Positions 16,876 to 25,760 of a stretch of 56,857 nucleotides of DNA are shown piece after piece (position 1 is the stretch's first letter; every line of letters starts with the position of its first letter). This stretch comes from CAZMVY01 sp964653435. GTDB lineage: Bacteria > Planctomycetota > Phycisphaerae > UBA1845 > PWPN01. The position numbers and the translations under genes are program-made. The stretch covers positions 1 to 56,857 of the forward strand of contig CAZZFA010000025.1 in assembly GCA_964653435.1 (NCBI GenBank), written 5' to 3'. The notes under the pieces are model-generated. The model worked only from the letters and a program-made list of their open reading frames with translations. It was not told the DNA's origin and did no database searches.

Positions 16876-17327
16876 CGCCCGACGAACGTCGCGAAGCCCG
16901 GCGCATCTGCCTCCAGATCCTCTGCACGCTCGACGTGCAGGGCAACGAGGCCTGGCCGGCAATCGAATTATTCCTCGCCGAGGTGGAAGGCCGTGATGCA
17001 GCCGTAGACTGGGCACGCGAGGCGGCCCGCGGGACATTCGAAAAGACCGCCCTCTGGGACGGACAGCTTGCGAGCGTCTCGCAGCGATGGGACGTACGGC
17101 GGATGGGGCTCGTCGATCGCAACATCCTGCGGCTGGCCCTGTACGAGATGAGCCGGCCCGAGGTGACGCCCGTGAAGGTGGCCCTCAACGAGGCCATAGA
17201 GTTGGCGAAGGAATTCGGGACCGAGGAATCCCCGGCCTTCGTCAACGGTGTGCTGGATGCCATCTGGCGTCGGCAGTCCGCCGCGGACGCCAGGACGGAG
17301 GCCGGCGAAGGCGATGCAGGAGGATAG
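16872..17327 (+). CDS. nusB: Transcription antitermination factor NusB
   Basis: NusB binds boxA RNA with NusE in rRNA antitermination. The 151-residue product has the helical NusB pattern: RREARRICLQILCTLDVQG at the start, then WDVRRMGLVDRNILRLALYE and KVALNEAIELAKEFGTEESP with FVNGVLDAI, which are the best conserved segments. It starts at GTG 16872, overlapping the ribH stop by four bases. The C-terminal ~15 residues are a variable tail. Confidence 0.95.
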   Translation: MTPDERREARRICLQILCTLDVQGNEAWPAIELFLAEVEGRDAAVDWAREAARGTFEKTALWDGQLASVSQRWDVRRMGLVDRNILRLALYEMSRPEVTPVKVALNEAIELAKEFGTEESPAFVNGVLDAIWRRQSAADARTEAGEGDAGG

Positions 17328-17330
17328 GGC

Positions 17331-17392
17331 GTGGGGTTCGGGTTGGGGGTGTAGGGTTTTGGGGTCTGGGGTTTAGGGTTTGGGGCGCGGAT
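17331..17392 (+). repeat. Telomere-like G-rich low-complexity stretch
   Basis: Between nusB and ftsY the plus strand carries about eight runs of three or more G separated by one to six bases, in units resembling TAGGGTTT and TTTGGGG. This is unlike the surrounding GC-balanced DNA and could form G-quadruplexes. It starts a few bases after the nusB stop. Confidence 0.7.
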
Positions 17393-17447
17393 TGGGTACC
17401 GTCGCAACCAGGAAGCTCTTGCCCGGAACAACGGAGTATTGGATCTA

Positions 17448-17545
17448 CCGAGTAACCGAGCAACCGGGCAACCGAGTAACTTCTGCCCCGGAATAACGGA
17501 CTGACGGAACAACGGAAGAACGGTTCCACCGAGTGACGGAGTAAC
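17448..17545 (+). repeat. Short tandem repeats of an 8-base unit
   Basis: Four head-to-tail 8-base units (CCGAGTAA, CCGAGCAA, CCGGGCAA, CCGAGTAA) fill 17448-17479, and looser related units of the form ACGGARNA continue to ~17545, just before ftsY. No gene is seen here. Confidence 0.75.
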
Positions 17546-17556
17546 CACAGAAGTCC

Positions 17557-18477
17557 ATGGGCCTCTTTGATCGCCTCAAGAAGGGACTGGCCAAGACACG
17601 CGAGAAGATCGCGGCGGGATTTCGCGCGATTCTTCCATTTGGAAAGAGGATTGACGAGCACGTCATCGAGCAACTTGAGGAAACCATGCTCGCGGATGAC
17701 ATGGGCCCGTCAACCGTGGCGAAGCTCATCGATGAGGTCCGCGGGGCGTGGAAGGCCGGGAAGATCGCCGAGACGCAGGACATCGTCCCCTTCCTCAAGG
17801 AACACATCACCGGCTACTGGCCAGAGAGTCAGCGGCGGATTCAATTCGCCGCATCCGGCCCCACGGTCATCCTCGTCGCCGGCATCAACGGCTCCGGCAA
17901 GACCACCAGCGTGGCCAAGCTGGCGAAGTACCTTTCCGACCAGGGCAAACGGGTGATCCTCGGCGCGTGCGACACGTTTCGCGCCGCCGCCGTCGAGCAG
18001 CTTACCATCTGGTCGGAGCGCACCGGCGTTCAGATCGTCAAGCACAAGCAGGGCGCCGATCCCGGCGCCGTGGCGTACGATGCATGCGAGGCCGCGATTG
18101 CCCGAAACGCCGACGTGCTGCTGATCGACACCGCCGGCCGCCTGCACACCCAGGAACACCTGATGCGCGAACTGAACAAGATCCAGCGGGTCGTCGAGAA
18201 GAAGATCCCCGGCGCGCCGCACGAAGTCCTTCTCGTCCTCGACTCGACCATCGGCCAGAACGCCATCAATCAGGCCAAGATGTTCAGCCAACATGTGCGG
18301 GTCACCGGGCTGTTTCTGGCCAAGCTCGACGGCTCGGCCAAAGGCGGCATCGTGATCGGCATTCGCGACCAGCTCGACATTCCGGTGAAGTTCGTCGGCC
18401 TCGGCGAGGCGCCCGCGGACATCGAGCCGTTCGATCCGCAGGCGTTCGTCGAGGCGCTGTTTTCCGTTGAAGGATAA
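17557..18477 (+). CDS. ftsY: Signal recognition particle receptor FtsY
   Basis: FtsY is the GTPase that docks SRP-ribosome complexes at the membrane. The 306-residue product has the helical N domain (MGLFDRLKKGLAKTREKI), then the G domain with P-loop GINGSGKTTS, DTFRAAAVEQL, DTAGRLHTQEHLM, AKLDGSAKGGI and the closing FVGLGEAPADIEPFDPQAFV. The acidic A domain of some bacteria is absent, so the membrane contact must be through the amphipathic N-terminal helix. The RBS before ATG 17557 is weak, and the upstream DNA is repetitive. Confidence 0.96.
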   Translation: MGLFDRLKKGLAKTREKIAAGFRAILPFGKRIDEHVIEQLEETMLADDMGPSTVAKLIDEVRGAWKAGKIAETQDIVPFLKEHITGYWPESQRRIQFAASGPTVILVAGINGSGKTTSVAKLAKYLSDQGKRVILGACDTFRAAAVEQLTIWSERTGVQIVKHKQGADPGAVAYDACEAAIARNADVLLIDTAGRLHTQEHLMRELNKIQRVVEKKIPGAPHEVLLVLDSTIGQNAINQAKMFSQHVRVTGLFLAKLDGSAKGGIVIGIRDQLDIPVKFVGLGEAPADIEPFDPQAFVEALFSVEG

Positions 18478-18507
18478 CCGACCTCCGTCCGAAACCCGGG
18501 AGTGTTC

Positions 18508-19566
18508 ATGATGCCCCTGACCAGACGTGAGTTCCTCGCTGGCGCAGCGGCGGGCGCCGCCGCGGTCGCCGGCTGCCATAACGCCGGCGAATCGCCTTTT
18601 CCGGCCGCAGCGCAGCGACAACCGGCGTCCGAGTTCTGCTTCGTTCATCTGACCGACATGCACGTCACCCCACGCCGCCGCGGGGACCAGGGCTACCGGG
18701 CGTGCGTGCAGTCCGTGAACGAATTGCGGCCGCGGCCGGCCTTCGCCCTGATGGGCGGCGACATGGCCTTCGACGGCTGCTACACCCCCAAAGCGGACTT
18801 CGACAACCAGGTCCGCCTGTTCAAGGAGATCTCGGACGAGCTCGCCATGCCGTGGTACCCGTGCATGGGCAACCACGACACGCTCGGCTTCTCCTCCCGG
18901 CGCAAGGTGGCCGCGGACGATCCCGACATCGGCAAGAAGATGATCATGGATCGGCTCCACTGGGAGAAGCCCTACTACAGCTTCGACCACGCCGGATGGC
19001 ACTTCGTCGTGCTCGACTCGATCTTCCCGATCCAGGCGGCGGACGGCCCCACCTACGAACCCCGAATCGGACCTGAGCAGCTCGACTGGCTTGCCGCCGA
19101 CCTCGGCGCCGCCGGCGATCGGCCGAAGGTCGCCGTGACGCATATCGCCGCCTTCTTCGGCCGCGACCAGATGGAGGGCCTGGCCGAGGCGAAGGCGATG
19201 AACCCCGGAATGGTCCTGCGCGACAACAAGGAGCTCCGGATCATCCTGGAGCGACACAAGGTCAAGGCTCTGCTGCAAGGTCACAGCCACTTTGTTGAGG
19301 AGTATCGCTACAACGGGGTCTGGTACCTGACTAGCGAAGCCGTCAGCGCCGCCTGGTGGGCGGGGCCGTGGCTGGGATCGGACTACGGCTACACGCTGTT
19401 CCGCTGCAAGGGCGACGAGCTCACGTGGGAGCACAAGACGTTTGCCTGGGAAACGTATTTGGAACCCGAGGACACGACCGAGCGGCAGAGGAACGAGGAG
19501 CGAGCGGCGTTTCTGGCAGAGCAACGCCGCCTCCTCGACCGAGACCGGGCCCGGAAGGCGCGCTGA
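18508..19566 (+). CDS. Tat-exported metallophosphoesterase, possible lipoprotein
   Basis: A calcineurin-type phosphoesterase of 352 residues. Metal ligands are in LTDMHVTP, GGDMAFDG, MGNHDT, VTHIAAFF and GHSHF, the complete motif set. The N-terminus TRREFLAGAAAG is a twin-arginine signal, and AVAGC at its end resembles a lipobox, so the protein may be exported folded and then lipidated. ATG 18508 follows GGGAG with good spacing; ATG 18511 is equally possible. It lies 30 bases after ftsY and 11 bases before the hydrolase gene, suggesting co-transcription. The substrate is unknown. Confidence 0.88.
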   Translation: MMPLTRREFLAGAAAGAAAVAGCHNAGESPFPAAAQRQPASEFCFVHLTDMHVTPRRRGDQGYRACVQSVNELRPRPAFALMGGDMAFDGCYTPKADFDNQVRLFKEISDELAMPWYPCMGNHDTLGFSSRRKVAADDPDIGKKMIMDRLHWEKPYYSFDHAGWHFVVLDSIFPIQAADGPTYEPRIGPEQLDWLAADLGAAGDRPKVAVTHIAAFFGRDQMEGLAEAKAMNPGMVLRDNKELRIILERHKVKALLQGHSHFVEEYRYNGVWYLTSEAVSAAWWAGPWLGSDYGYTLFRCKGDELTWEHKTFAWETYLEPEDTTERQRNEERAAFLAEQRRLLDRDRARKAR

Positions 19567-19577
19567 GGGCCGGTTTC

Positions 19578-20447
19578 ATGGCGGGCCCCGAATTCATCAC
19601 GATTCGCCATGACGACGGGTATGAGGCCGCAGCGCGATGGTGGGGCTACACAGGCGGCGAGGGGCGCGGGAACGTCCTCTATCTTCACGGCATCCAGTCT
19701 CACGGCGAATGGTTCGAGGCATCCGGCGCCCGACTGTGCGAGGCCGGCCTCTGTGTGCTGATGCCCGATCGCCGGGGCAGCGGGCGAAATCCGCGTGACC
19801 GCGGCCACGCCGAATCCGCCGACCGCTTGCTGCGGGATGCCGGCGACTGCCTGGACGAGTTGCGGCGACGGTCCGGGTGTGATACCGCGCATGTCGTCGG
19901 TGTAAGCTGGGGCGGCAAGCTCGCCCTGAACCTCCTGCGCGTGCAGCCGCACCGCATCGCATCCTTGGCGTTGGTGGCGCCCGGTCTGTTCCCGATTGTA
20001 GACATCCCGCGAAGCCAGAAGGCCCGCGTGGTCTGGTCGGCCCTCACCGGCCCCATCGCCGGCAACCGGCTTTTCGACATTCCCATCAACGAACCGGAGA
20101 TGTTCACCGCGAACCCGAGGTGGATCGAGTACCTCCGCCGCGATCCGCTCCGCCTGCGGCAGGTGACGGCGGGCTTTCTCCTGGCCTCGCGCCGCCTGGA
20201 CCGCTTTACACGAACCGCCGCCGCTCACCCGGGCGTCCCGACGCATCTCTTTCTCGCCGAGCACGATCGCATCATCGACAACGAGAAGACCCGGTCGTGG
20301 CTGAACGCCCTGCCCTGGCCCGGCTGCCGCGTCACCGTCTACCCCGGCGCCCATCACACGCTCGAGTTCGAGCCGGATTCCTGCTCGTTCAAAGAGGATC
20401 TCGCCGCGTGGGTATCGGAGCAAGCCGAACCCGCCTCCGCGAGATGA
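19578..20447 (+). CDS. Alpha/beta hydrolase (serine hydrolase/lipase-like)
   Basis: A 289-residue alpha/beta-hydrolase. Evidence: the oxyanion-loop motif YLHGIQSHG, the nucleophile elbow GVSWGG, the acid in AEHDRIID and the histidine in GAHHTLEF, all in the right order. The pattern is nearest to monoacylglycerol-lipase-like or lysophospholipase-like hydrolases. There is no signal peptide, so it is cytoplasmic. ATG 19578 is chosen because it opens the domain; GAGGGC lies about ten bases upstream. The substrate is not known. Confidence 0.85.
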   Translation: MAGPEFITIRHDDGYEAAARWWGYTGGEGRGNVLYLHGIQSHGEWFEASGARLCEAGLCVLMPDRRGSGRNPRDRGHAESADRLLRDAGDCLDELRRRSGCDTAHVVGVSWGGKLALNLLRVQPHRIASLALVAPGLFPIVDIPRSQKARVVWSALTGPIAGNRLFDIPINEPEMFTANPRWIEYLRRDPLRLRQVTAGFLLASRRLDRFTRTAAAHPGVPTHLFLAEHDRIIDNEKTRSWLNALPWPGCRVTVYPGAHHTLEFEPDSCSFKEDLAAWVSEQAEPASAR

Positions 20448-20521
20448 TCGTCATATGCTCGCCCGACCGCCCCGCTCCTGCCGCACCGCATCGGCTCATT
20501 GCGAAACCGACCCGACAGGCA

Positions 20522-21004
20522 TTATGGAAGATCGCTCGTGCGCAGATTGTCCGTGGCCAGTCGCGGGTCGGCGGCGCCGAATTCGCGGTCGCGCCCCGCC
20601 GACTCGAAGATCGGCACGCCGCCGTTGGCCGCCACTTCCCGGCGGTCGCGCTCGTTCGATGCTTCCGCCGTCAGGTAACGCAACGGCGTTCCCCACGGGT
20701 CCCGGCATCCGATCACCGGATCTTCGCCGACCTCCAGCGAGTCCGGAAGCGGATGCAGAGCGGCCGCGGACGCGTCGACGGCCTGGAGTGCCGTGATCGC
20801 GCTTCCGGCGGACGAATCCGGCGTCCCCGGCGGGTAGAGGCCCGTCGCGCGGAAGTACGCCGCCAGCGATGCGTTCAACCCCGCCATCAGCCGCACGCAC
20901 AGGTTGCGCTTCGCCTGCTGCCGCACCGCACCGACACCGCCGCCGATGACGAACAGCCCGATGCCGATACCGGCGGCCAGTATCGCCGTCTCCACAATCG
21001 TCAT
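20522..21004 (-). CDS. Small pseudopilin-like protein
   Basis: The 160-residue frame begins MTIVETAILAAGIGIGLFVI, a prepilin-like hydrophobic helix with glutamate at position 5, and contains DPWGTPLRYL, the motif typical of GspG-like pseudopilins. No leader peptide is present if the start is ATG 21004 (GGAGGG three bases upstream); an upstream in-frame start near 21109 would add a basic leader ending RRA, giving a normal cleavage site just before MTIVE. That longer form would overlap the preceding gene slightly. It is the last gene of the minus-strand run. Confidence 0.65.
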   Translation of the reverse strand: MTIVETAILAAGIGIGLFVIGGGVGAVRQQAKRNLCVRLMAGLNASLAAYFRATGLYPPGTPDSSAGSAITALQAVDASAAALHPLPDSLEVGEDPVIGCRDPWGTPLRYLTAEASNERDRREVAANGGVPIFESAGRDREFGAADPRLATDNLRTSDLP

Positions 21005-21101
21005 CGCCCTCCGCACAAAGGCGCGGCCCCGGCCTTGTCGCCTCTCGCGTCGCAGCCGGCCGCGATGGATCGCTCCGGCGCGGCCTCTTCCTGAATCCAC
21101 G

Positions 21102-22070
21102 CTATGCATCGAGCTGTTCGATGATCGCCTGCCGAAGAAGCGGCAGCATGATCTCATGATGACCCACGATGTTGAATCCGCGCCCGGCGACGAGCGGGCG
21201 CGTGAGCACGTTCTGCGCCGGACGATAGTGCTGGTTCATGTCCAGATTCAGCGTGTTCATTGCATCCAGATCGGCGCCGAGGTTCCGTGCGACGGCCACG
21301 ACCTTGAGGAACACCTCCGGCAGAATGACGGCCGACCCGATGTTGCACCATACGCCGCCGGGCCCGCCGCCGACCCCGCCCAGGCCGCGGGCCACCGCGC
21401 ACAACCGGTGAAAATCCGTGAGCGAGGCCCGTCCGACGTCCGCGCCGTCCAGATCGGGCGACATGTGAACGGTATCCGTACCGATCGCAACATGCACCGT
21501 CGCCGGTACGTTCTCCTCTGCGGCGGCAGCGAAGACGCTGAAGTCCGCGTGGGGCATTTCCCTCTCACGCACGAGTTCGCCCACGGCACGTCCGAGTCCG
21601 CGGCCGCCCTCCGCGCCCCGCCGGGCCGCCTCGGCAAAAAACGCCATCGTCTCCCGGACCATGCCGAAGCTGCCGTCCCGGATGGCCGGCCCGACATCCT
21701 CGCTCGTCGCCCCGATCATGGCGACCTCGACATCGTGAATCGCCGCAGCCCCGTTTGTGGCGATCGCCGTCACGACTCCGCGCCGAAGCAGGTCGATGAC
21801 GACCGGCCCGCATCCCACTTTGATGAAGTGCGCCCCGAGCGCGAACACGACCTCTCGTTTCGCCCGCCGCGCGGCGACGATCGCCGCCACGGCCTCCCGA
21901 AGGCGCGCCGCACCGAGAAAGCCCGGAAGCGACGTGAGCCACTCCTGTACGGTGGCGCCACGGCCGGGCAGCTTCGCGAACCGCGAGAGGTCCACGAGAT
22001 GCGGCCGATCATGCACGGAGCGCAGCCGCAAACCGGACAGACCCATCGACTGTGATTGCGTCTTCGCCAT
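21102..22070 (-). CDS. Deoxyhypusine synthase-like protein
   Basis: The 322-residue product resembles the deoxyhypusine synthase fold family: GAHFIKVGCGPVVIDLLRRG, then TAIATNGAAAIHDVEVAMIG, then ATSEDVGPAI, which correspond to the NAD-binding core. Deoxyhypusine synthase modifies eIF5A in eukaryotes and archaea; bacterial relatives are usually of unknown function or make other polyamine derivatives. The catalytic lysine cannot be assigned by eye, so the activity is open. ATG 22070 has AGGGGAGG three bases upstream. It follows lpxK on the same strand after 218 bases with no gene. Confidence 0.6.
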   Translation of the reverse strand: MAKTQSQSMGLSGLRLRSVHDRPHLVDLSRFAKLPGRGATVQEWLTSLPGFLGAARLREAVAAIVAARRAKREVVFALGAHFIKVGCGPVVIDLLRRGVVTAIATNGAAAIHDVEVAMIGATSEDVGPAIRDGSFGMVRETMAFFAEAARRGAEGGRGLGRAVGELVREREMPHADFSVFAAAAEENVPATVHVAIGTDTVHMSPDLDGADVGRASLTDFHRLCAVARGLGGVGGGPGGVWCNIGSAVILPEVFLKVVAVARNLGADLDAMNTLNLDMNQHYRPAQNVLTRPLVAGRGFNIVGHHEIMLPLLRQAIIEQLDA

Positions 22071-22288
22071 CAGCCTCCCCTTGTCGGATCCGGCGTGCAC
22101 ACGACAACGTCGGCGGGCAGAGGAAAGCGAGGGGCTGACGAGCTCCGAATGACATCGTGACGCACGATCGCCTCGCAGGTGTGTTCCAAAGACGGCCCTC
22201 CATGCCGATTTCTCTTCAGTTTCTCGCTCTCTTGCCTGTCGTACGGTGTGTTATGCCGCCACGGGAGTCCACTGTGGTTCTCCGCCGA

Positions 22289-23383
22289 TTACGAGCCGGA
22301 CGCATGCCCGGCAAGCACCTCCCTCACGGCTTCCGTCACGATTCTATCGCCATCGTCCTGAAAGGCGATCTCGACGCGCAACGCTCGGATTCCGCACGGC
22401 CACTGCGATTCCGTCCCGGCGAGCTTCACAGCGTCCTTTTCCGTCGTGATGACGAGATCCGCCTTTGCCTCCCTCACCGCCGCCGCCAGGGTCCGAATGT
22501 CGGCCGCTTCGTAGGGATGGTGATCCGGCAGCCACCGCGAACCGACTATCGTATAGCCGGCATCCCGAACCGTTCTCGCAAACGCCGCCGGACGCGCGAT
22601 CGCCGCGATCAGGAACACGCGGGCCGCGCGGTCCGGCGCACCCGCCATCCTGCCGGACAACGTGGTGAAATCCCGCACGCGGTGAACGGCACGCACCAGC
22701 GGCCGACCGTCACAAAGACCGGCGACCATCGCCTCAGTTCGGCCGAGGTCGGCGCTGTCGACCTGGTCGGCCCGCGTAATGACAATCAGGCCCGCCCGCT
22801 TCAGCGACGCCGGCGGCTCACGAAGCAGACCTCGCGGCAGCATGTGACCATACCCGAACGGACACGTCGCGTCGATCAGCACAATGTCCAGGTCGCGGGC
22901 CAATCGCCGGTGCTGGAACCCGTCGTCCAGCACGAGAACATCGGCCCTGTACTGGGAGATCGCGAGCTCCCCCCCCGCCAATCGATCCGGGTGAGCCACG
23001 GCCGCCGCCCCCGGGCATCGCCGGGCCAGGAGGGCCAGTTCATCGGGCGGCCGCGTGCCTTCGCCCTTGTATCCGCGGCTCAACACGGCCGGCCGCCGCC
23101 CCGCCGCCAGGAGACGCTCGCAAAGCCAGAGCGTCAGCGGCGTCTTGCCCGTGCCGCCCACCGTTATGTTTCCGACGGAAATGACCGGCCTCGGCAGCCG
23201 CTTGACCCCAAGCCCCCGGTCGAACCACGCATTACGGGCAAAAACCCCGATCCGATACGCACCGGCCAGGGCGGACAAAACCCCCCGCTGACACGCGGCG
23301 ACAAGGCCCTTGCGCTGGCCCGAAGCCAGCGCCTCGAATGCGTAGCCCGCCGCCGGCTCACCCGTCGCCACGGTGTGGTTCAT
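22289..23383 (-). CDS. lpxK: Tetraacyldisaccharide 4'-kinase
   Basis: LpxK phosphorylates the lipid A disaccharide at the 4' position at the inner membrane. The 364-residue product has the P-loop ISVGNITVGGTGKTPLTLWL, the DVLVLDDGFQHRRLARD segment with the conserved DDGFQH, and LVITTEKDAVKL near the end. Its ATG overlaps the stop of the Memo-family gene (ATGA), so the two are translationally coupled. Presence of lpxK means this organism makes lipid A, as expected for a diderm planctomycete. Confidence 0.95.
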   Translation of the reverse strand: MNHTVATGEPAAGYAFEALASGQRKGLVAACQRGVLSALAGAYRIGVFARNAWFDRGLGVKRLPRPVISVGNITVGGTGKTPLTLWLCERLLAAGRRPAVLSRGYKGEGTRPPDELALLARRCPGAAAVAHPDRLAGGELAISQYRADVLVLDDGFQHRRLARDLDIVLIDATCPFGYGHMLPRGLLREPPASLKRAGLIVITRADQVDSADLGRTEAMVAGLCDGRPLVRAVHRVRDFTTLSGRMAGAPDRAARVFLIAAIARPAAFARTVRDAGYTIVGSRWLPDHHPYEAADIRTLAAAVREAKADLVITTEKDAVKLAGTESQWPCGIRALRVEIAFQDDGDRIVTEAVREVLAGHASGS

Positions 23384-24633
23384 CCCGTGAGAGTGAAGGC
23401 CACGGCCGCGCACGTGACGCCCGTATGGGCCTCGGCGTCCGCCGCCTGGTGATAGCGCAGAAGCCTCGCCGACAGTCGCGACGGCTCATGCAGCCGATTG
23501 AGGGCGGTCATCAGCGCGTACATGCAACCGGCACTGCAGATTCGAGTCGGATTCTCGCCCTCTCCCACCGCCTCTCGAAAGGCCTCGGGCCGGCAGGCCT
23601 CCACGTGGCCCAGCACCGTCCGGTCCCGCGTTTCCACGTCGTGCAGAAACGCCGCGTCCAGATCCTTGTCGTCGCCGAATCGGCGGCCGATATGCGACAG
23701 ATCGGCGCCGGCGATGATGCACGTCGCGACGCCGTCCGAGCGCAACTCGTCGCCGAGTGCCTCGGCAAAGTGACGCAGGTCGATGCCGCGCCCGTCGGCC
23801 GGGGCGGTCCCCGTCGGTCCGCACGGATCCGGACAGAGGACGGGCACCACCCGGAACGGCTGCCGGTGCATCAGGTATTGCAGGAAGAACACCTGCATCT
23901 CGACGGAATGCTCCCGCCGATGGTCGAGCTCGTCGGCGCAGAGATCGACGCCGCACCGACGGCTCAGCCGATCGACGAAGTCGACATCCACCTCGGCGAT
24001 GCCCAGCGGGGTTTCGAAGGCCTTGCGCGTCGCCACCACGGAGTGGGACCGCCCGAAATGATTCGTGCCGAGCACGACGAATCGCGACGCGCGGTTCAGC
24101 CGCTCCAACACCCCGTAGGCATCGGCGTAGCACTCCCAGCCGCGACGGAGATCGAGGTGCGGCGCGATCAGCCCGACCAGTTCGCCCGTGACGCCGTCGA
24201 CCGACGCGTCCGCGAGAATCTCCCGCAACGCCATCGGAAGCTGGTGCAGATCGCAGCCGATACCCGCGTCGACCTGTGTCTGCCGCGTGGGTGCGGCGCG
24301 GTAGGCGGCCGTAAGCGCCTCCAGGTGCGCGGCGAACGCCGGTCCGTCGAGAAAACGCCTCTCCTCGAGTTGATCGAGGAGCCGGTCAAGCTGCTCCGAT
24401 GGCAGGGGCTGCCCGAAGGTCTCGGCAAACTCGCGCCGGATGTCGGCCACGGTGTGCTCGCCGTCCAGGCGAATCAGGATGAAGACGGCCGCCTCCGAAA
24501 GAACCGCGTCCCCGTCCGCCAGGCCGCCGGGATCGTGCAGGACGGCCAGTCGTCGGCCCTCGTGCTCGGTCGGAAACACCTGGATCGGGCGCAGTTTCGG
24601 CTTTGAATCCGCGGAAAACGTCATAGACTCCAT
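23380..24633 (-). CDS. amrB: Memo-family protein (AmmeMemoRadiSam system protein B) with an extra N-terminal domain
   Basis: The C-terminal ~270 residues match the Memo/AmrB family: GLIAPHLDLRRGW, FVVLGTNHFGRSHSVVATRK, HRREHSVEMQVFFLQYLMHR and CIIAGADLSHIG hold the clustered histidines that are usual in this dioxygenase-like fold. The first ~110 residues add a helical region (FILIRLDGEHTVADIRREFA) like the PqqD or winged-helix type. The usual AMMECR1 and radical SAM partners are not in the window. It starts 3 bases after the top6A stop. The function of the family in bacteria is unsettled. Confidence 0.85.
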   Translation of the reverse strand: MESMTFSADSKPKLRPIQVFPTEHEGRRLAVLHDPGGLADGDAVLSEAAVFILIRLDGEHTVADIRREFAETFGQPLPSEQLDRLLDQLEERRFLDGPAFAAHLEALTAAYRAAPTRQTQVDAGIGCDLHQLPMALREILADASVDGVTGELVGLIAPHLDLRRGWECYADAYGVLERLNRASRFVVLGTNHFGRSHSVVATRKAFETPLGIAEVDVDFVDRLSRRCGVDLCADELDHRREHSVEMQVFFLQYLMHRQPFRVVPVLCPDPCGPTGTAPADGRGIDLRHFAEALGDELRSDGVATCIIAGADLSHIGRRFGDDKDLDAAFLHDVETRDRTVLGHVEACRPEAFREAVGEGENPTRICSAGCMYALMTALNRLHEPSRLSARLLRYHQAADAEAHTGVTCAAVAFTLTG

Positions 24634-24636
24634 GCC

Positions 24637-25758
24637 TCAGTCAAGCCAGAGCCGGGGCTCGCGCAGACGCGCCGGGACGTAGTCTTCCGTCAGATACGTC
24701 AGCCGCTTGTTGATCATGGCCTCCACTTCCATCTTGAATCCGTTGCTCAGCATCTTCTTGATCTCCTTCTCCCAGTTTTTCTTTCCCCGGAACCATGGGT
24801 AGTTGAGGATCTGCTTCGCCCGCTTGATGTCGCCGTCGTCGAGGCCGATCTTCACGTCGTCGCTGAGCCCGCATCGCTCGTAGTCAAAGCTGGAGATGCC
24901 GATGAACTTGGCCTCGGGCACCGCCATCCGCTGCGACTCGAACGCCAGATTGATGGAACCCTGCTTGATCACACTGAAGATATAGTACCCCCAGGGGTCG
25001 TTGTCGAGCAGGCAGTAGACCGGAAGCTTCAGTTCATTGTGCAGGCGATAGAGAAGCCGGCGCACGCCCCGCGGCGGCTGACCGCCGCCGTGCGTCAGGA
25101 TGCAGTGATGCGCGGCCCAGAAACGATCCTCCACGAAGCGCCGCCAGACCGTGCCCTTTTCAACGTGCAGCACGAACCGGGCCGTGCATTTCTTGAACCG
25201 AATGACGTCGCCCTCGACGATGCTCGGAATCGCGTAGCCGCCGGTGCCCAGGCGCGTGCAGTCGATCGTATCGCCGGAGTCGACGAGCGTGATCTCGCCC
25301 ACCATCGCACCCTTGCTGTCGGCAAAGACGTGGAGTTCCTCGCGCAACGCCCCCAGGGCGACCTCAAGATCCTCCAGGATGGGGTCCGACTCGCTCTGGT
25401 CGTCGAACGTCTTTTCGTTCGTTCCGGCGATCGTGTGCTTCAGAAGGTAGTAGATCTGGCGGATGCTGGCCGTCTTCCCCTGGTCGATCAGTTGCTTGCA
25501 GCCCGAGGCCACCAGGACGGTCTGCATGAAGCTCTTCGCCTTGTTCATGTCGAAGAAGTTCCGCCGGGCCTTGTTCGAGCCCATCTCGATGATCTGCTTC
25601 TTCGCGTTGAACGAGACGTTGCTCAGGGTTCGTAACGGAATATCGACGAACGGATCGCGACGCTTCTTCGCAAGGTCCACGATCGCGTCCACGAGCGCCT
25701 CGATCTTCTTGCCCGTCGCCTTGCCGTCGCGTCCGGAGGCCGTCTTCGATCGCGCCAT
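24637..25758 (-). CDS. top6A: DNA topoisomerase VI subunit A (Spo11-like)
   Basis: Subunit A of the type IIB topoisomerase cuts both DNA strands and forms the tyrosine link. The 373-residue product has SIRQIYYLLKHT with the candidate catalytic tyrosine in the 5Y-CAP domain, and the Toprim segment LPVYCLLDNDPWGYYIFSVI with the DxD metal ligands. Length and motif order match archaeal Top6A. ATG 25758 is preferred; GTG 25764 would overlap the Doc stop. The subunit B gene lies upstream on the same strand but is separated by a toxin-antitoxin pair. This enzyme is typical of archaea and plants and is sporadic in bacteria. Confidence 0.93.
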   Translation of the reverse strand: MARSKTASGRDGKATGKKIEALVDAIVDLAKKRRDPFVDIPLRTLSNVSFNAKKQIIEMGSNKARRNFFDMNKAKSFMQTVLVASGCKQLIDQGKTASIRQIYYLLKHTIAGTNEKTFDDQSESDPILEDLEVALGALREELHVFADSKGAMVGEITLVDSGDTIDCTRLGTGGYAIPSIVEGDVIRFKKCTARFVLHVEKGTVWRRFVEDRFWAAHHCILTHGGGQPPRGVRRLLYRLHNELKLPVYCLLDNDPWGYYIFSVIKQGSINLAFESQRMAVPEAKFIGISSFDYERCGLSDDVKIGLDDGDIKRAKQILNYPWFRGKKNWEKEIKKMLSNGFKMEVEAMINKRLTYLTEDYVPARLREPRLWLD

Positions 25759-25760
25759 GC

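Noticed and set aside
22071..22288. Possible small gene between the deoxyhypusine-synthase-like gene and lpxK
   Set aside because: No frame with an RBS or recognisable protein; treated as spacer.
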